Shown piece by piece: positions 44,693 to 54,686 of a DNA stretch of 64,000 nt. The position numbers and the translations under genes were made by a program. The notes under the pieces were generated by a model. It was not told the DNA's origin and searched no databases. It saw nothing but the letters and a program-made list of their open reading frames with translations. Source of the stretch: Bremerella cremea (GTDB taxonomy: Bacteria; Planctomycetota; Planctomycetia; Pirellulales; Pirellulaceae); NCBI RefSeq assembly GCF_003335505.1, contig NZ_QPEX01000034.1, positions 155,823 through 219,822 on the forward strand, in the 5' to 3' direction. Position 1 is the first letter of the stretch; every line of letters begins with the position of its first letter.

Positions 44693-44822
44693 CCCTCTTT
44701 TGAAGGAATTTGCCTGGCCAATCGCCCTAATTGCCGCGAAGTTCGCTTGCTTCGCAGCAGCATTCGGCTTATCGTCAGGCTGCTTGTTTCGCCATTCCTT
44801 CGACTCGGCTAGATCGGTTTTG

Positions 44823-46787
44823 ATGTTAACACGCATCCCCATCAAAGTTCTGGCACCTCTTTTGTTTGGGGTTCCGGTTTTGGCGATTGGCCTGTGGCTG
44901 TCTTTCGCCTGGAATCATCAAGCACAGCGCGCGATCACGCAGTTGGCCGATCAGGACATCGAGCAGATCCACCAGGCCACTGCTACGAGAATAGCCGACT
45001 TGCTGTCGGTACCGGTTCGCGTGAGCCGCTTGAATCAGTATTTGATTACGTCGAGCAAGCTTCCCCCCGATAATCTGGCCGCCTGGCGACCCACGCTGGT
45101 GCGCGAGTCACAGGCATTCGATGTCTTAAGTGCGATTTCGTGGGGAAGTGCCGACGGACGAACTGCTTGGATCAGTCGCTATGCCGATGGCAGTATCTAT
45201 TGGGCCTTAAAAGAAGATCCCACCCAGCCGCTGATGAACCAGTGGAAACTTGATTTGAACGGCGATGTGGTCGCTGGCTCGCGCAGCTCTTTTGACTTTC
45301 AACTTTCTTCTCGGCCATGGTTTCTCGTACCGAGCGAAGCCAGACAAGCGACTTGGAGCGAACCTTACCTTTGGGTAGGTGGCGACGATGAAAAGGGAAA
45401 GACACTGGGGATTTCGTATGGAATTCCTCTATTCGACGGCAAGCAACTGCTGGGGGTGATCGATGCCGATTTTTCACTCAACGATCTATCGAGCTATTTG
45501 AGCAAACTCAAGTTCGGTAAGACCGGCATGGCGATTTTGATCTCGCCTGATCACAAGTTGCTCGCTGCTTCCAATGATACGCCCATCGTCCAGGCAGATG
45601 GGCAACGCGTGTTCGCTGCAGACTCGACCGATCCCCTTGTCGCAACGGTGGGAAAGTATTTGCAGAGCAACAAGTTCGTCAACGATGCGAACACGCACGC
45701 CAACGTGGATGGAACCAACTATTACTTTCATGCGTCGGGAGTCGGCGAGGAACTTGGGCTTCGCTGGACGTTGGTAACCATTGTTCCTGAAGAAGATTTT
45801 ATCGGCGACATCCAAAGCGAATTTGCCCGCAGTTGGTCGACCAGCTTGGTGGCGGTGGTGTTGGCAATTGCGTTAGGATTTATTGCGGCGAGCTGGCTGG
45901 TCGAACCTCTCACGCGCATCGTGTCGTCGGTTCGCCGCATCGGCCAAGGCGACCTCGATACCCGTATCGAAATGCAGCACGCGCCTGAGTATACCCAACT
46001 GGCGACCGCCATCAACGCGATGGCCGAGGGGTTGCAAGACCGGATGCGCATGCAGAAGTCGCTTTCGCTGGCCATGGAAGTGCAACGGAATCTCTTGCCG
46101 GCCGAATCTCCCAGCTTCAACGGGCTCGACATCGCCGGGCACAGTACTTATTGCGATGACACTGGGGGAGACTATTTCGACTTCCTCGATGTTTCTGGCT
46201 GCGACCAAGACACGGCGGTGATTGTGATTGGCGACGTGATGGGGCACGGCGTGGCCGCGGCCCTGCTGATGGCCACGGCTCGGGGCATCTTACGTAGTCG
46301 CTGCGCCGTGCCGGGCTCGCTGGCCGATTTCCTGCAGCACCTGAACGACATGCTGGTGGTCGATACCCAAGGGGAGCGGTTCATGACGATGCTGTTGGTG
46401 AACCTTTCCGCCAAGAAAGATACCCTGCGTTGGGCTTCCGCAGGCCATGGACCGCCCATCATTTACACGCCTGAAGACGACTCGTTTGCAGAGTGCGACG
46501 GCGGTGGGCTGCCATTGGGTTTGGTCGCAGGGGAAACCTATTCCGAATATTGGCAGCCCGGCATCAAGGCCGGCACCATCTTGCTGGCCACCACCGACGG
46601 TCTGGAAGAGACCATGAACGAACAAGGCCATCAATACGGCAAACAGCGGCTACAACAACTGCTCCGCGACCACGCGAGCCAATCTGCCGAAGAAATCAGC
46701 CAAGCCATCCGCCAATCGTTGGCCTCCTTCCGCGGAGCCAACTCGCAAGACGACGACCTGACATTTGTAGTAGCGAAGGTTCTATGA
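44823..46787 (+). CDS. Membrane PP2C (SpoIIE-type) phosphatase with Cache and HAMP domains
   Basis: 654 residues from the ATG at 44823; an ATG at 44700 would add 41 residues with no family support. First helix about 7-28, periplasmic double-Cache-like sensor about 35-335 (GVIDADFSLNDLSSYL), second helix about 338-362, HAMP linker (LVEPLTRIVSSVRRIGQGDLDTRIE), then the phosphatase: CDDTGGDYFDFL, VIGDVMGHGVAAALLMATARG, WASAGHGPPI, LLATTDGLEE and a terminal QDDDLTFVVAKV. It would dephosphorylate an anti-anti-sigma-like protein in response to an external ligand; the AAA ATPase just upstream may be functionally linked. Confidence 0.93.
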   Translation: MLTRIPIKVLAPLLFGVPVLAIGLWLSFAWNHQAQRAITQLADQDIEQIHQATATRIADLLSVPVRVSRLNQYLITSSKLPPDNLAAWRPTLVRESQAFDVLSAISWGSADGRTAWISRYADGSIYWALKEDPTQPLMNQWKLDLNGDVVAGSRSSFDFQLSSRPWFLVPSEARQATWSEPYLWVGGDDEKGKTLGISYGIPLFDGKQLLGVIDADFSLNDLSSYLSKLKFGKTGMAILISPDHKLLAASNDTPIVQADGQRVFAADSTDPLVATVGKYLQSNKFVNDANTHANVDGTNYYFHASGVGEELGLRWTLVTIVPEEDFIGDIQSEFARSWSTSLVAVVLAIALGFIAASWLVEPLTRIVSSVRRIGQGDLDTRIEMQHAPEYTQLATAINAMAEGLQDRMRMQKSLSLAMEVQRNLLPAESPSFNGLDIAGHSTYCDDTGGDYFDFLDVSGCDQDTAVIVIGDVMGHGVAAALLMATARGILRSRCAVPGSLADFLQHLNDMLVVDTQGERFMTMLLVNLSAKKDTLRWASAGHGPPIIYTPEDDSFAECDGGGLPLGLVAGETYSEYWQPGIKAGTILLATTDGLEETMNEQGHQYGKQRLQQLLRDHASQSAEEISQAIRQSLASFRGANSQDDDLTFVVAKVL

Positions 46788-46837
46788 GCGGGAGTAGCCG
46801 CCGGAAGTAATTGCAACGCCACGCCCACATTTCAAAC

Positions 46838-46976
46838 GGGTGCCATGCTTACGTCCGCGTAAGCATGCCTCTTAAAACCGCAACGACAAGCTACCTCGTT
46901 GTTTTTTTTCCGTTGGGATTCACCCTAGAAATCGTCGCGCACTGCACATGCCTACGAAGACGAAGGCATGGCACCC
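46838..46976. repeat. 139-bp inverted repeat (GGGTGCCATGC ends)
   Basis: Outer arms GGGTGCCATGC (46838-46848) and GCATGGCACCC (46966-46976) are perfect complements. The left arm also forms an inner hairpin (CATGCTTACG, TCC, CGTAAGCATG). There is no open frame. The look is that of a dispersed REP-like element. Confidence 0.75.
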
Positions 46977-47044
46977 GATTTTTGCTTACCTATCAGCCTA
47001 AAAAAGCATTGGACACAGGGAGTTGAGTTGGTTGGACTCTTCCC

Positions 47045-47764
47045 TTATGAATGTGGTTTGTCTCGCCGTTCGGCTAGTTCTTCCATCAGCTCTAGTTGCA
47101 ACTGCTGAATCTCTAACAGGCGTTGCCATTGGTGCGAGAGCAACTGGTCGAGCTTGGTGTGCAAAAGGCGGATTTCTAGTTCAGCCCGGAAGTTGACCTC
47201 GAAGTCTTGTTCCGATCGCATCCGGTCTTTGGCTTCCTGTCGATTCTGGCTCATCAAGATAACCGGGGCTTGAACGGCCGCCAGACACGATAGGACCAGG
47301 TTCAACAAAATGAACGGATAGGGATCGAAAGCATTTTGAGCGATCAAGATGCCGTTGGCAACGATCCAGAAGATAACCACCGCCGTGAATAGAATCAGAA
47401 ATGCCCAGCTCCCACCGAAGTTGGCCATTTGGTCCGAGACACGGTCGCCGAAGCTTAGCTGTTGTTCAAACTTGTCGTTCACGTTGGCCGCGATCGAATC
47501 TTGTTCGCGCAGACTATCGAGGACCCGCATTTCCAGGTCCGATAGCTCCCCCTTCTCATCTGCCAGCAAATGACGAAAATGCTCGGCCCGGAAGCGGTTC
47601 AGGCACGACATGCAAACCGATTGATCGGTGGTCCAAGCGGGATCGGCTTGCTGAATTTCGGTAACAATCGCTGCTCGAATCGATTCACCAGGGGCCAAGT
47701 CCGAGCAAGGTTTCGATTGATGGCAAACGGAACACGGGCACATCGTCGCACGGCGCTTAGTCAT
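47045..47764 (-). CDS. DUF1003 membrane protein with N-terminal cysteine motifs
   Basis: 239 residues. Cysteine pairs at the N-terminus (CPCSVCHQSKPC, CMSCLNRF) may bind a metal. The DUF1003 core follows: FGDRVSDQMANFGGSWAFLILFTAVVIFWIVANG and DPYPFILLNLVLSCLAAVQAPVILMSQNRQ, two membrane helices with the conserved NLVLS and MSQNRQ motifs, then a coiled-coil-prone tail. Function unknown. Confidence 0.9.
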   Translation of the reverse strand: MTKRRATMCPCSVCHQSKPCSDLAPGESIRAAIVTEIQQADPAWTTDQSVCMSCLNRFRAEHFRHLLADEKGELSDLEMRVLDSLREQDSIAANVNDKFEQQLSFGDRVSDQMANFGGSWAFLILFTAVVIFWIVANGILIAQNAFDPYPFILLNLVLSCLAAVQAPVILMSQNRQEAKDRMRSEQDFEVNFRAELEIRLLHTKLDQLLSHQWQRLLEIQQLQLELMEELAERRDKPHS

Positions 47765-47837
47765 GGGCCTGACCTACTCAGCAAGCAAAAGATGATAGAA
47801 CTTCGAAGCGAGCAAGCTCACGTAAGATCGAACCTAG

Positions 47838-47996
47838 CAGCCTGTTGAATTTCTCAGATCGGCTACGTTATTGAGATTGAGCCGATTGCTGCGTTGTGAA
47901 TTCCTCAATATATCTAATGGATATGCCTGCGGATTCACGCCTTGCACTCGACTCAATCTCAATAACTCGCTCACGAAGCAGTAATTCAACAGGCTG
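47838..47996 (-). mobile_element. 159-bp MITE copy 2
   Basis: Same length as the copy at 21028-21186 and inverted relative to it, with scattered substitutions. Flanked by the direct repeat CTAG on both sides (47834-47837 and 47997-48000). Ends read CAGCCTGTTGAA and the complement of TTCAACAGGCTG. Confidence 0.92.
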
Positions 47997-48102
47997 CTAG
48001 GGCGGACTAAGTGAAACGTGGGTGCTCTTGCTTGAATTTTAGCGATCCCGGTCTGGAGGGAAAGAAGCCTCGTTTCGTGGCTGGCCGGTTGGCGGCTGGC
48101 AC

Positions 48103-49023
48103 TCAATTCGCTTCGGAACGCCCGATCGCGCGACGGTATTCGGAAGGAGATTGCCCCTTAATATTGCGAAAGATGCGGTTGAAATTGGCTAAGGTTGAAA
48201 AACCGGTTTGGAAGGCAATGCTGCCGATCGGGTCTTTGGTGGTGTGCAGTAGTCGCGATGCGTTTGAAATACGGACTTGATTCAAGAACGTGCTGAAGCT
48301 TTGCCCGGTGCAACGCATGAAGTGCCGACTGAAGGTGGCCTTGCTCATGTTGACCATCGCTAGAGCATCTTGCAGTTGGATTTCGCCGGCGTAGTTTTCT
48401 AGAATCCAGTTCACAACGTCTTCAATTTCGGACTGTTTCTTTTGATCAGCAGCCCGATCGTAACGCAGCGAGGAGATCCGCCGGCAACGCTGCAGGTTGA
48501 TTTCTGTAAGGCGGCTTAATACCTCGACCACGCCCAAGTAGTTTTGCAAGCAATGAGGCGAGGACGATTCCGCGAGTTGAATCATGCGCTCTTCCAGGCC
48601 AGGAGAATCTTGCAAAGGTATGTCGAGACCGCACGCAGCACTTTCGACCAGGGAGTCGATATCGACCCGGGCCTGTTCCGGCAGCATCGCGCCGAGCCGT
48701 CTTCGGCTGAATTGAATACAAACCCCTGATGACTCCCCATTAAAGTCCCAGCAATGAGGGAGCCTGCTACCCAAGACCGTGACGTTGCCCGTGCCGGCAA
48801 TCTCGGTCGCTTGATCACCGACAACACGAACGCCGCTGCCAGACCTAACCAGGGTAATCTCAATTTCTTCGTGACGATGCCAGCGGCTCCCTTCGCCTGC
48901 CAGGGGAGCGAAAGTCCCGGCATTGGCGTCCAGCACTTCCACTTGGCTCACGTCGCTGTTCCAACGCAACACACGGAACGGCAAGTCGTGCAGGAAACTT
49001 ATTGTCTCAACACTCAATTCCAT
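48103..49023 (-). CDS. AraC family transcriptional regulator
   Basis: 306 residues. The N-terminal cupin-like sensor has RWHRHEEIEITLVRSG and GSRLPHCWDF. The C-terminal double helix-turn-helix (about 205-300) shows IQLQDALAMVNMSKATFSRHFMRCTGQSFSTFLNQVRI and IAFQTGFSTLANFNRIFRNIKGQSPSEYRR. It is divergent from the DUF1559-led gene set and may control it; the sensed sugar is unknown. Confidence 0.95.
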   Translation of the reverse strand: MELSVETISFLHDLPFRVLRWNSDVSQVEVLDANAGTFAPLAGEGSRWHRHEEIEITLVRSGSGVRVVGDQATEIAGTGNVTVLGSRLPHCWDFNGESSGVCIQFSRRRLGAMLPEQARVDIDSLVESAACGLDIPLQDSPGLEERMIQLAESSSPHCLQNYLGVVEVLSRLTEINLQRCRRISSLRYDRAADQKKQSEIEDVVNWILENYAGEIQLQDALAMVNMSKATFSRHFMRCTGQSFSTFLNQVRISNASRLLHTTKDPIGSIAFQTGFSTLANFNRIFRNIKGQSPSEYRRAIGRSEAN

Positions 49024-49647
49024 AGTGAAAGGTTCATCAGGGAGGAAAGAGGGGGTCCGTGAAGCAACACTAGAAGCCTGATATCTCGCGCTAATCGCAT
49101 TTTCAGGGCAAACCCGAGCAAGCTTTTCGGCGAGGAATTACGAAGGACGGCGGCTAATGTTTGGGGCTGCAAAACGAGTGTTCGCATGGAAAGGAACCGA
49201 CAGTAATCGAAGTTACTCTCAGGTTCGTCCCGTAAAAGGCCGGATGAGACAATAATATTATAAATTGATTTTTAAGACGTAGAGATTACAAGGAGTATAG
49301 AGTGATAATCATAGTCGTCTATTATTCAATGTTGGCGTTGTAATCCATCCTTTCGTTCTATTGCTTTCCGCAAGCGAACGAAGCCCGTGCGGTATGCGCA
49401 ATTGGATTGCACATTTACCGCAGAAAGAGGCAGTCTCATCCATAGTACGGCTTGTTGTCGAAGAAAATGAAGTCACTTGCCAAGCGTTTCTTGCTGGAAG
49501 TGCCACCGATTTCGTGAATTACCCCAGCGCGTCACGATAGACAGCGTTCTCTCTAAAGAGAGTCCGTTGTTTCATTGCTACGCGTCCTTGTCTTATATAT
49601 GTCTTGTCATTTGAAAAGATGATCTTATCTGGTTAAAGGAAGTATCC
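49024..49647. other. Long divergent regulatory region
   Basis: About 620 bp, AT-rich in the middle (AATAATATTATAAATTGATTT). It separates the AraC gene from the DUF1559 gene and probably holds promoters for both. A small hairpin TCTCTCTAAAGAGAG lies near 49550. No gene supported. Confidence 0.5.
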
Positions 49648-50631
49648 ATGCGCCCCATTGGTAAGTCGAGGAGAGCTCGACACGGTTTTACATTGGTAGA
49701 GTTGCTGGTGGTCATTGCGATCATTGGCGTGTTGATTGCGTTGTTGCTTCCGGCTGTACAGCAAGCCCGCGAAGCGGCGCGCCGGATGCAGTGTGGCAAT
49801 CACTTAAAGCAAGTTGGTCTGGCCATTCACAACTATCACGATACCCACAAGGTTTTCCCCACGGCTTCCCCCGTTGGGCATCATTGGGGGCAGGTTCACG
49901 ATTCACACAAGGGCAGCCAATACGTGAAGTTGCTGCCGTTCATCGAGCAATCGGCGCTTTACCAAAGCTGCAATTTCAAAGGAGATACGGTTGCCGTTAG
50001 TGTGACGGCCACTGGCGAGAAGGTGAGTTCGGTTGTCATTCCGACTATTATTTGCCCCAGCGACGATCATCCCGGTTATTGGAAGGATGGCGCCGCCCAC
50101 AATGGCGGCTCGAACGGAGAGAACCGCGCGCTGAGTAACTACTCGTTTAGCATGGGAAGTCAGGCCAACTCTCCTTGCGGTACCCATAACAATTTCTTTG
50201 GGAATGGCCCGGATGTCCGTGCCGATACGATGGATCCCAATCGGATTTCAGGCGTCTTCGGGCATTGGGCCTGGGCGGCTCGGATGCGGGATATCACCGA
50301 TGGTCTGACCAACACAATCGCTGTTGGCGAGATTCGCCCCAAGTGTGCTGCCCATACACGTGATGGTTGGATGGGAATCAACTCGCTGTATACCGGCACC
50401 GGCATTGCAATCAATTACAACACCTGCGAAGGGGAACCTGGCACCGGTAGCGGTTGCAATCAGCACTCGGGCCAATGGGGAGCCTCGCAAGGATTCAAGT
50501 CTCGGCATCCAGGGGGAGCCCAGTTCGTTTTGTGTGACGCTTCGGTGCAGTTTCTTACCGAAACGATCAACATGGAAACCTACCAAGGCTTAGGCGACCG
50601 CCGTGATGGTCGCCCGTTAGGAGAATTCTAA
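49648..50631 (+). CDS. DUF1559 prepilin-like protein
   Basis: 327 residues. The N-terminal type IV prepilin-like motif is RHGFTLVELLVVIAIIGVLIALLLPAVQQAREAARR, followed by the DUF1559 body (CGNHLKQVGLAIHNYHDTHKVFP) and the C-terminal H-x-GG-x(8)-DGS-like end HPGGAQFVLCDASVQFLTETIN. This family is greatly expanded in planctomycetes. Exported and probably assembled by a type II secretion-like machine; role unknown. Confidence 0.95.
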   Translation: MRPIGKSRRARHGFTLVELLVVIAIIGVLIALLLPAVQQAREAARRMQCGNHLKQVGLAIHNYHDTHKVFPTASPVGHHWGQVHDSHKGSQYVKLLPFIEQSALYQSCNFKGDTVAVSVTATGEKVSSVVIPTIICPSDDHPGYWKDGAAHNGGSNGENRALSNYSFSMGSQANSPCGTHNNFFGNGPDVRADTMDPNRISGVFGHWAWAARMRDITDGLTNTIAVGEIRPKCAAHTRDGWMGINSLYTGTGIAINYNTCEGEPGTGSGCNQHSGQWGASQGFKSRHPGGAQFVLCDASVQFLTETINMETYQGLGDRRDGRPLGEF

Positions 50632-51056
50632 TGCGTAGTCGCAATATCAGCAGAGCCCTTCGCTTGTTGGCCTTGCTTGTCCTGGCAAACGTACTGGGAT
50701 GTTCTAGCGGCGTAGCCTATCCCGAAACGGCACCGATCAAAGGGGTTGTTTCGTATAAGAACCAGCCGTTGGCCGACGCGAACGTTTCGTTTATCCCAGA
50801 ATCAGGCCGACCAGCGACCGGCACAACCAACGGCCAAGGCGAATTTGAACTATCGACATTCCAGTCTGGCGATGGGGCAACTTTGGGGGAACATCGCATA
50901 ATTGTCGAGAAAGCGTTGCCATCGTCCTCGACTAATATTTATGCTGAAGTGAAGTCCGCGATTCCTAAGGTTTACACCGCGATCAAATCGACTCCCTTAC
51001 GTCAGGTCGTTACGAAAGAGGGAGATAGCAATGTTCGGATTGAATTAAAGGACTGA
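50631..51056 (+). CDS. Small lipoprotein with carboxypeptidase-regulatory-like fold
   Basis: 141 residues. The ATG overlaps the DUF1559 stop (TAATG). Lipoprotein signal LLALLVLANVLGCSSG (cysteine near residue 24), then a transthyretin-like beta domain: IKGVVSYKNQPLADANVSFIPESGRPATGTTNGQGEFELST. DUF1559 plus this lipoprotein is a common planctomycete gene pair. Surface-exposed role inferred. Confidence 0.88.
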   Translation: MRSRNISRALRLLALLVLANVLGCSSGVAYPETAPIKGVVSYKNQPLADANVSFIPESGRPATGTTNGQGEFELSTFQSGDGATLGEHRIIVEKALPSSSTNIYAEVKSAIPKVYTAIKSTPLRQVVTKEGDSNVRIELKD

Positions 51057-51329
51057 ACGTGTCACGATAGGGACTGGCGACGTGTGCTCAGGCGTTCTTG
51101 GTCGTTGTTTACAACGGTAAGCAATTGACGTGAGTTCTCGCCTGAGCGCATCGCACCTGTTTAAGAACGCATGAATGGGTTCTAAAACAAGTGGAGTCGT
51201 CCCCCTGCCCTATCTCGTTATCCTGCCAAGGGGCATGGAACGGAAAAGTTCTCCGTTCCATCAACCCGACCTACCCTCCCCTTCCCGATCCGTTGACTGT
51301 TCTGGGAAACGATCCATCGAGGAAATTTC

Positions 51330-54300
51330 ATGAGTAAGTTTCGTCCCGGTCTGCTGATTGGACTTGTATTGCTGGCGAACTCGGCACTTCTTGCCGAGTT
51401 GCCACCTGCCGCAAAAAAGACGATCGACTTCGAAGCCGATATTCAACCGATCCTCGCAGCCAAGTGCCAAGATTGCCATGGCGAGGATGTTCAGGAGGGT
51501 AACTTTCGGCTCGATCGCAAGGCGTCGCTCTTGCGCGGTGGCGATTCGGGAGAACCTGGGGTTGCCCTCGGTAAGAGCGCCGAGAGTCATTTGATTCGCC
51601 TGGTGTCAGGGCTGGAAGCCGATTTGCGGATGCCGCCTGACGAGTCGGATGCCCTCAGTGCCGCAGAGATTGGGCTGCTACGGGCCTGGGTCGATCAAGG
51701 GGCTGCTTGGCCAGGGCCGAACGGCGAGGTGACGGAAGAAAAGCGGACCACCGATCACTGGGCCTTTCAGCCGGTTCAACCGGTCGAAGTGCCGGCGGTC
51801 TCCCGTGATTGGGCCCAGAACCCAATCGATCATTTCATTCTGGCAAAGCTGAACGAGAAGGGCCTATCGCCAAACCCGCCTGCCGATCGACGAACGTTAA
51901 TTCGCCGAATGTCGCTCGATGTGTTGGGGCTACCGGTCGATCCCGAAGTTGCTCAGGCATTCGCGCAAAACGAAGATCCTCAGGCTGTCGATGCGTTGAT
52001 CGAATCGATGTTGGCTAGTCAACACTATGGCGAACGTTGGGCGACCCATTGGCTCGACTTGGTCCGTTTTGCAGAAACGTATGGTTTCGAGACGAATCGG
52101 GAGCGTCCCCATGCTTGGCACTATCGCGATTACGTCATCGACTCCCTCAATGAAGACAAGCCGTACGATCAGTTCGTCCGCGAACAGATCGCGGGAGACA
52201 GTTTTGGCAATCGGGTTGGGTTGAGTTATTTGGTTGCGGGTCCTTACGATATTGTGAAAAGTCCTGACATCAATCTGACGCTCATGCAGCGACAGAATGA
52301 GTTAGACGACATAATCAACACGACCAGCACCACATTTTTAGGGCTGACCGTTGGTTGTGCGCGTTGCCACAATCACAAGTTCGATCCGATCTTGCAGACC
52401 GATTATTATTCGATGCAAGCGATCTTCGCTGGTGTTCAGCATGCAGACATGCAGTTGCCGTTGTCGCCGCAACAACAAAACGAGGCGGAATCGCTTCGCC
52501 AGAAGATCGCTACCCTAGAGCAGCAACTATCCGCCTATATTCGCCCGCACGAAACGGGACAGTTTGTGTTGATCGACGATGCGGTCGAGCAAGCAGGCGA
52601 TCGGATCAAGTTACTGGCTAAGCTTGAAGGCAAAGGGGTTAACCATCCTGGCACCGAACGCGGCCAAGCCAACGACCCCGGCGATACCAACCGCAACGCG
52701 AATCTTAGCGGGGGCAAGTATTCGTGGTGGAAGCATCAGCCTGACCAACCCGTGCTGGCCTGGCAGCCACGCGTGGAAGGCAAATTTCGAGTTTGGCTGT
52801 CTTGGGGTTGTGGTTACGACACGCACTGCCAAGATGCCCGCTACGTGATCGATCGCGATGGTGACCCCACTACCCGCGACGATTGGGAAGTGATCGCGAT
52901 CGTCAACCAACAGCAGTTTGCCGATGGCGTCGTTGATCTTCGTCGCCAGCCGCTGTGGAGTGGTTTCTTAAACGCCACGATCGCTGATTTCGATGCGAAT
53001 GATCAGATTTTACTGGTCGGGGGCAAAACAGGTACGGCACTAACGGCGGACGCCTTAGTGCTAGAAAAAGTGAGCGAACCTTCCGCCAAAGCGCCAGCGA
53101 AGCCCGTTTTTCGGGAAGCGGTCCGAGCAACCGGTAACGTTGAGAAAATCGCTCCGACTCAGGCCAAGTTCGTCCGATTTGTCATTGAAGAAACCAACGG
53201 CGCCCAGGCTTGCTTAGATGAGCTTTCAATCTTCTCAAGTGGCAAGAACGTCGGGCTTGCCAGTGAAGGTGGCAAACCGACCGCGTCCGGCTCGCTAAGC
53301 GGTTACCCGATTCACAAGCTGGAACATATCAACGACGGACAGTTCTCCAATAGCCGCAGTTGGATAGCCGATAGCACCAGCAACGCGTGGGTGCAGATTG
53401 AACTCGCAAAGGCTTTCCCAATCGACCGCATCGAATGGTCGCGCGATCGTGAAGGACAATATGCCGACCGCCTGCCGATTCGCTATCGCGTGGAAACTTC
53501 GCTGGACGGAGTCGATTGGACAACAGTGGCGAGTTCTGCCGATCGTCTACCGGCTACGGCTCCCCAGCCGTCGGGCGAAGGCATTTACCGTTTCGATCAT
53601 CTTGCGGACGACGAGGCACTGATCGGTCGGGCTCTGTTAGCCGATTTAAAGATTGCCCAAAGTGAGTTGAAGGCCGCCACAAATCAGCCCACCGTCTACG
53701 CCGGGCGGTACGAGCAGCCTGGCCCCACGCATCGTTTGTATCGTGGTGAAGCACTGGCGAAACGGGAAGAGGTCGCCCCCAACGCGCCTGAGATCTTTAC
53801 GAATTTGATGCTGGGCAAAGACAGCCCCGAGGCGGAGCGGCGGAAGAAGCTTGCCGAGTGGATTGCTTCGCCTGAGAACCCATTGACCGCGCGGGTTTTG
53901 GTCAACCGGATTTGGCAGTTCCATTTTGGACGGGGCCTAGTCGATACCCCTAGCGACTTCGGCCAAGCAGGCGTTCCTCCTACGCACCCGCAGTTGTTGG
54001 ACTGGCTGGCCGGCGAACTGGTTAACAGTGGCTGGTCGATGAAGCATATCCATCGCCTGATTCTTCAATCGGCCACCTACCAGCAATCGAGCCGTCCGGC
54101 GGCAGAAGCTTTAAAGGTTGACGGTGCCACGCGTTTGTTGTGGCGTTACCCGCCGCGTCGTTTGGAAGCGGAACCGATTCGCGATTCGATCTTGGCGTCT
54201 AGCGGCGTACTCGACCTGAAAAAAGGAGGCCCTGGCTTCAGTGCCTTCGAGGTCGAGGCCGAGAACGTGCGGCATTATCATCCGAAGACAAGTTTTGGCC

Positions 54301-54668
54301 CGGAAGACTGGCGCCGCATGGTTTACATGACTAAGGTTCGCATGGAGAAGGATGCCGTCTTCGGGCTTTTCGATTGCCCCGATGCGGCCACTTCGGTCGC
54401 GCAGCGTAGCCGCTCGACGACTCCGCTGCAGGCATTGAATTTGTTCAATAGCACTTTTCTTTTGCAGCAAGCCGACCTGTTTGCTCAGCGGTTGGAAGAA
54501 GAGCGGGCAACGGTTGAGCAGCGGATTGAACGTGCCTTCGAGATTTGCTATGCCCGCCAACCTTCTGCCGAAGAACTCAACGCCAGCCGTACGTTTGTCG
54601 AGCAGCAAGGATTGATTCCTTTCTGTCGAGCACTGCTTAACAGCAACGAATTTCTTTTCATTCAGTAA
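51330..54668 (+). CDS. PSCyt1/PSCyt2 (DUF1549)/PSD1 (DUF1553) protein with discoidin-like insert
   Basis: 1112 residues with a signal peptide (LLIGLVLLANSALLAE). Planctomycete cytochrome c-like domain with a CQDCHG heme-binding motif near residue 47; DUF1549 at about 165-385 (HYGERWATHWLDLVRFAETYGFETN), which contains a second CxxCH (CARCHNHKFDPI); a mid-section with an F5/8 type C-like fold (WVQIELAKAFPIDRIEWSRDREGQY, VETSLDGVDWTTVA); and C-terminal DUF1553 (LTARVLVNRIWQFHFGRGLVDTPSDFGQ). Exported redox or carbohydrate-related protein; it forms an operon with the DUF1501 gene. Confidence 0.95.
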   Translation: MSKFRPGLLIGLVLLANSALLAELPPAAKKTIDFEADIQPILAAKCQDCHGEDVQEGNFRLDRKASLLRGGDSGEPGVALGKSAESHLIRLVSGLEADLRMPPDESDALSAAEIGLLRAWVDQGAAWPGPNGEVTEEKRTTDHWAFQPVQPVEVPAVSRDWAQNPIDHFILAKLNEKGLSPNPPADRRTLIRRMSLDVLGLPVDPEVAQAFAQNEDPQAVDALIESMLASQHYGERWATHWLDLVRFAETYGFETNRERPHAWHYRDYVIDSLNEDKPYDQFVREQIAGDSFGNRVGLSYLVAGPYDIVKSPDINLTLMQRQNELDDIINTTSTTFLGLTVGCARCHNHKFDPILQTDYYSMQAIFAGVQHADMQLPLSPQQQNEAESLRQKIATLEQQLSAYIRPHETGQFVLIDDAVEQAGDRIKLLAKLEGKGVNHPGTERGQANDPGDTNRNANLSGGKYSWWKHQPDQPVLAWQPRVEGKFRVWLSWGCGYDTHCQDARYVIDRDGDPTTRDDWEVIAIVNQQQFADGVVDLRRQPLWSGFLNATIADFDANDQILLVGGKTGTALTADALVLEKVSEPSAKAPAKPVFREAVRATGNVEKIAPTQAKFVRFVIEETNGAQACLDELSIFSSGKNVGLASEGGKPTASGSLSGYPIHKLEHINDGQFSNSRSWIADSTSNAWVQIELAKAFPIDRIEWSRDREGQYADRLPIRYRVETSLDGVDWTTVASSADRLPATAPQPSGEGIYRFDHLADDEALIGRALLADLKIAQSELKAATNQPTVYAGRYEQPGPTHRLYRGEALAKREEVAPNAPEIFTNLMLGKDSPEAERRKKLAEWIASPENPLTARVLVNRIWQFHFGRGLVDTPSDFGQAGVPPTHPQLLDWLAGELVNSGWSMKHIHRLILQSATYQQSSRPAAEALKVDGATRLLWRYPPRRLEAEPIRDSILASSGVLDLKKGGPGFSAFEVEAENVRHYHPKTSFGPEDWRRMVYMTKVRMEKDAVFGLFDCPDAATSVAQRSRSTTPLQALNLFNSTFLLQQADLFAQRLEEERATVEQRIERAFEICYARQPSAEELNASRTFVEQQGLIPFCRALLNSNEFLFIQ

Positions 54669-54686
54669 CGCCCACCGAGACCTATT

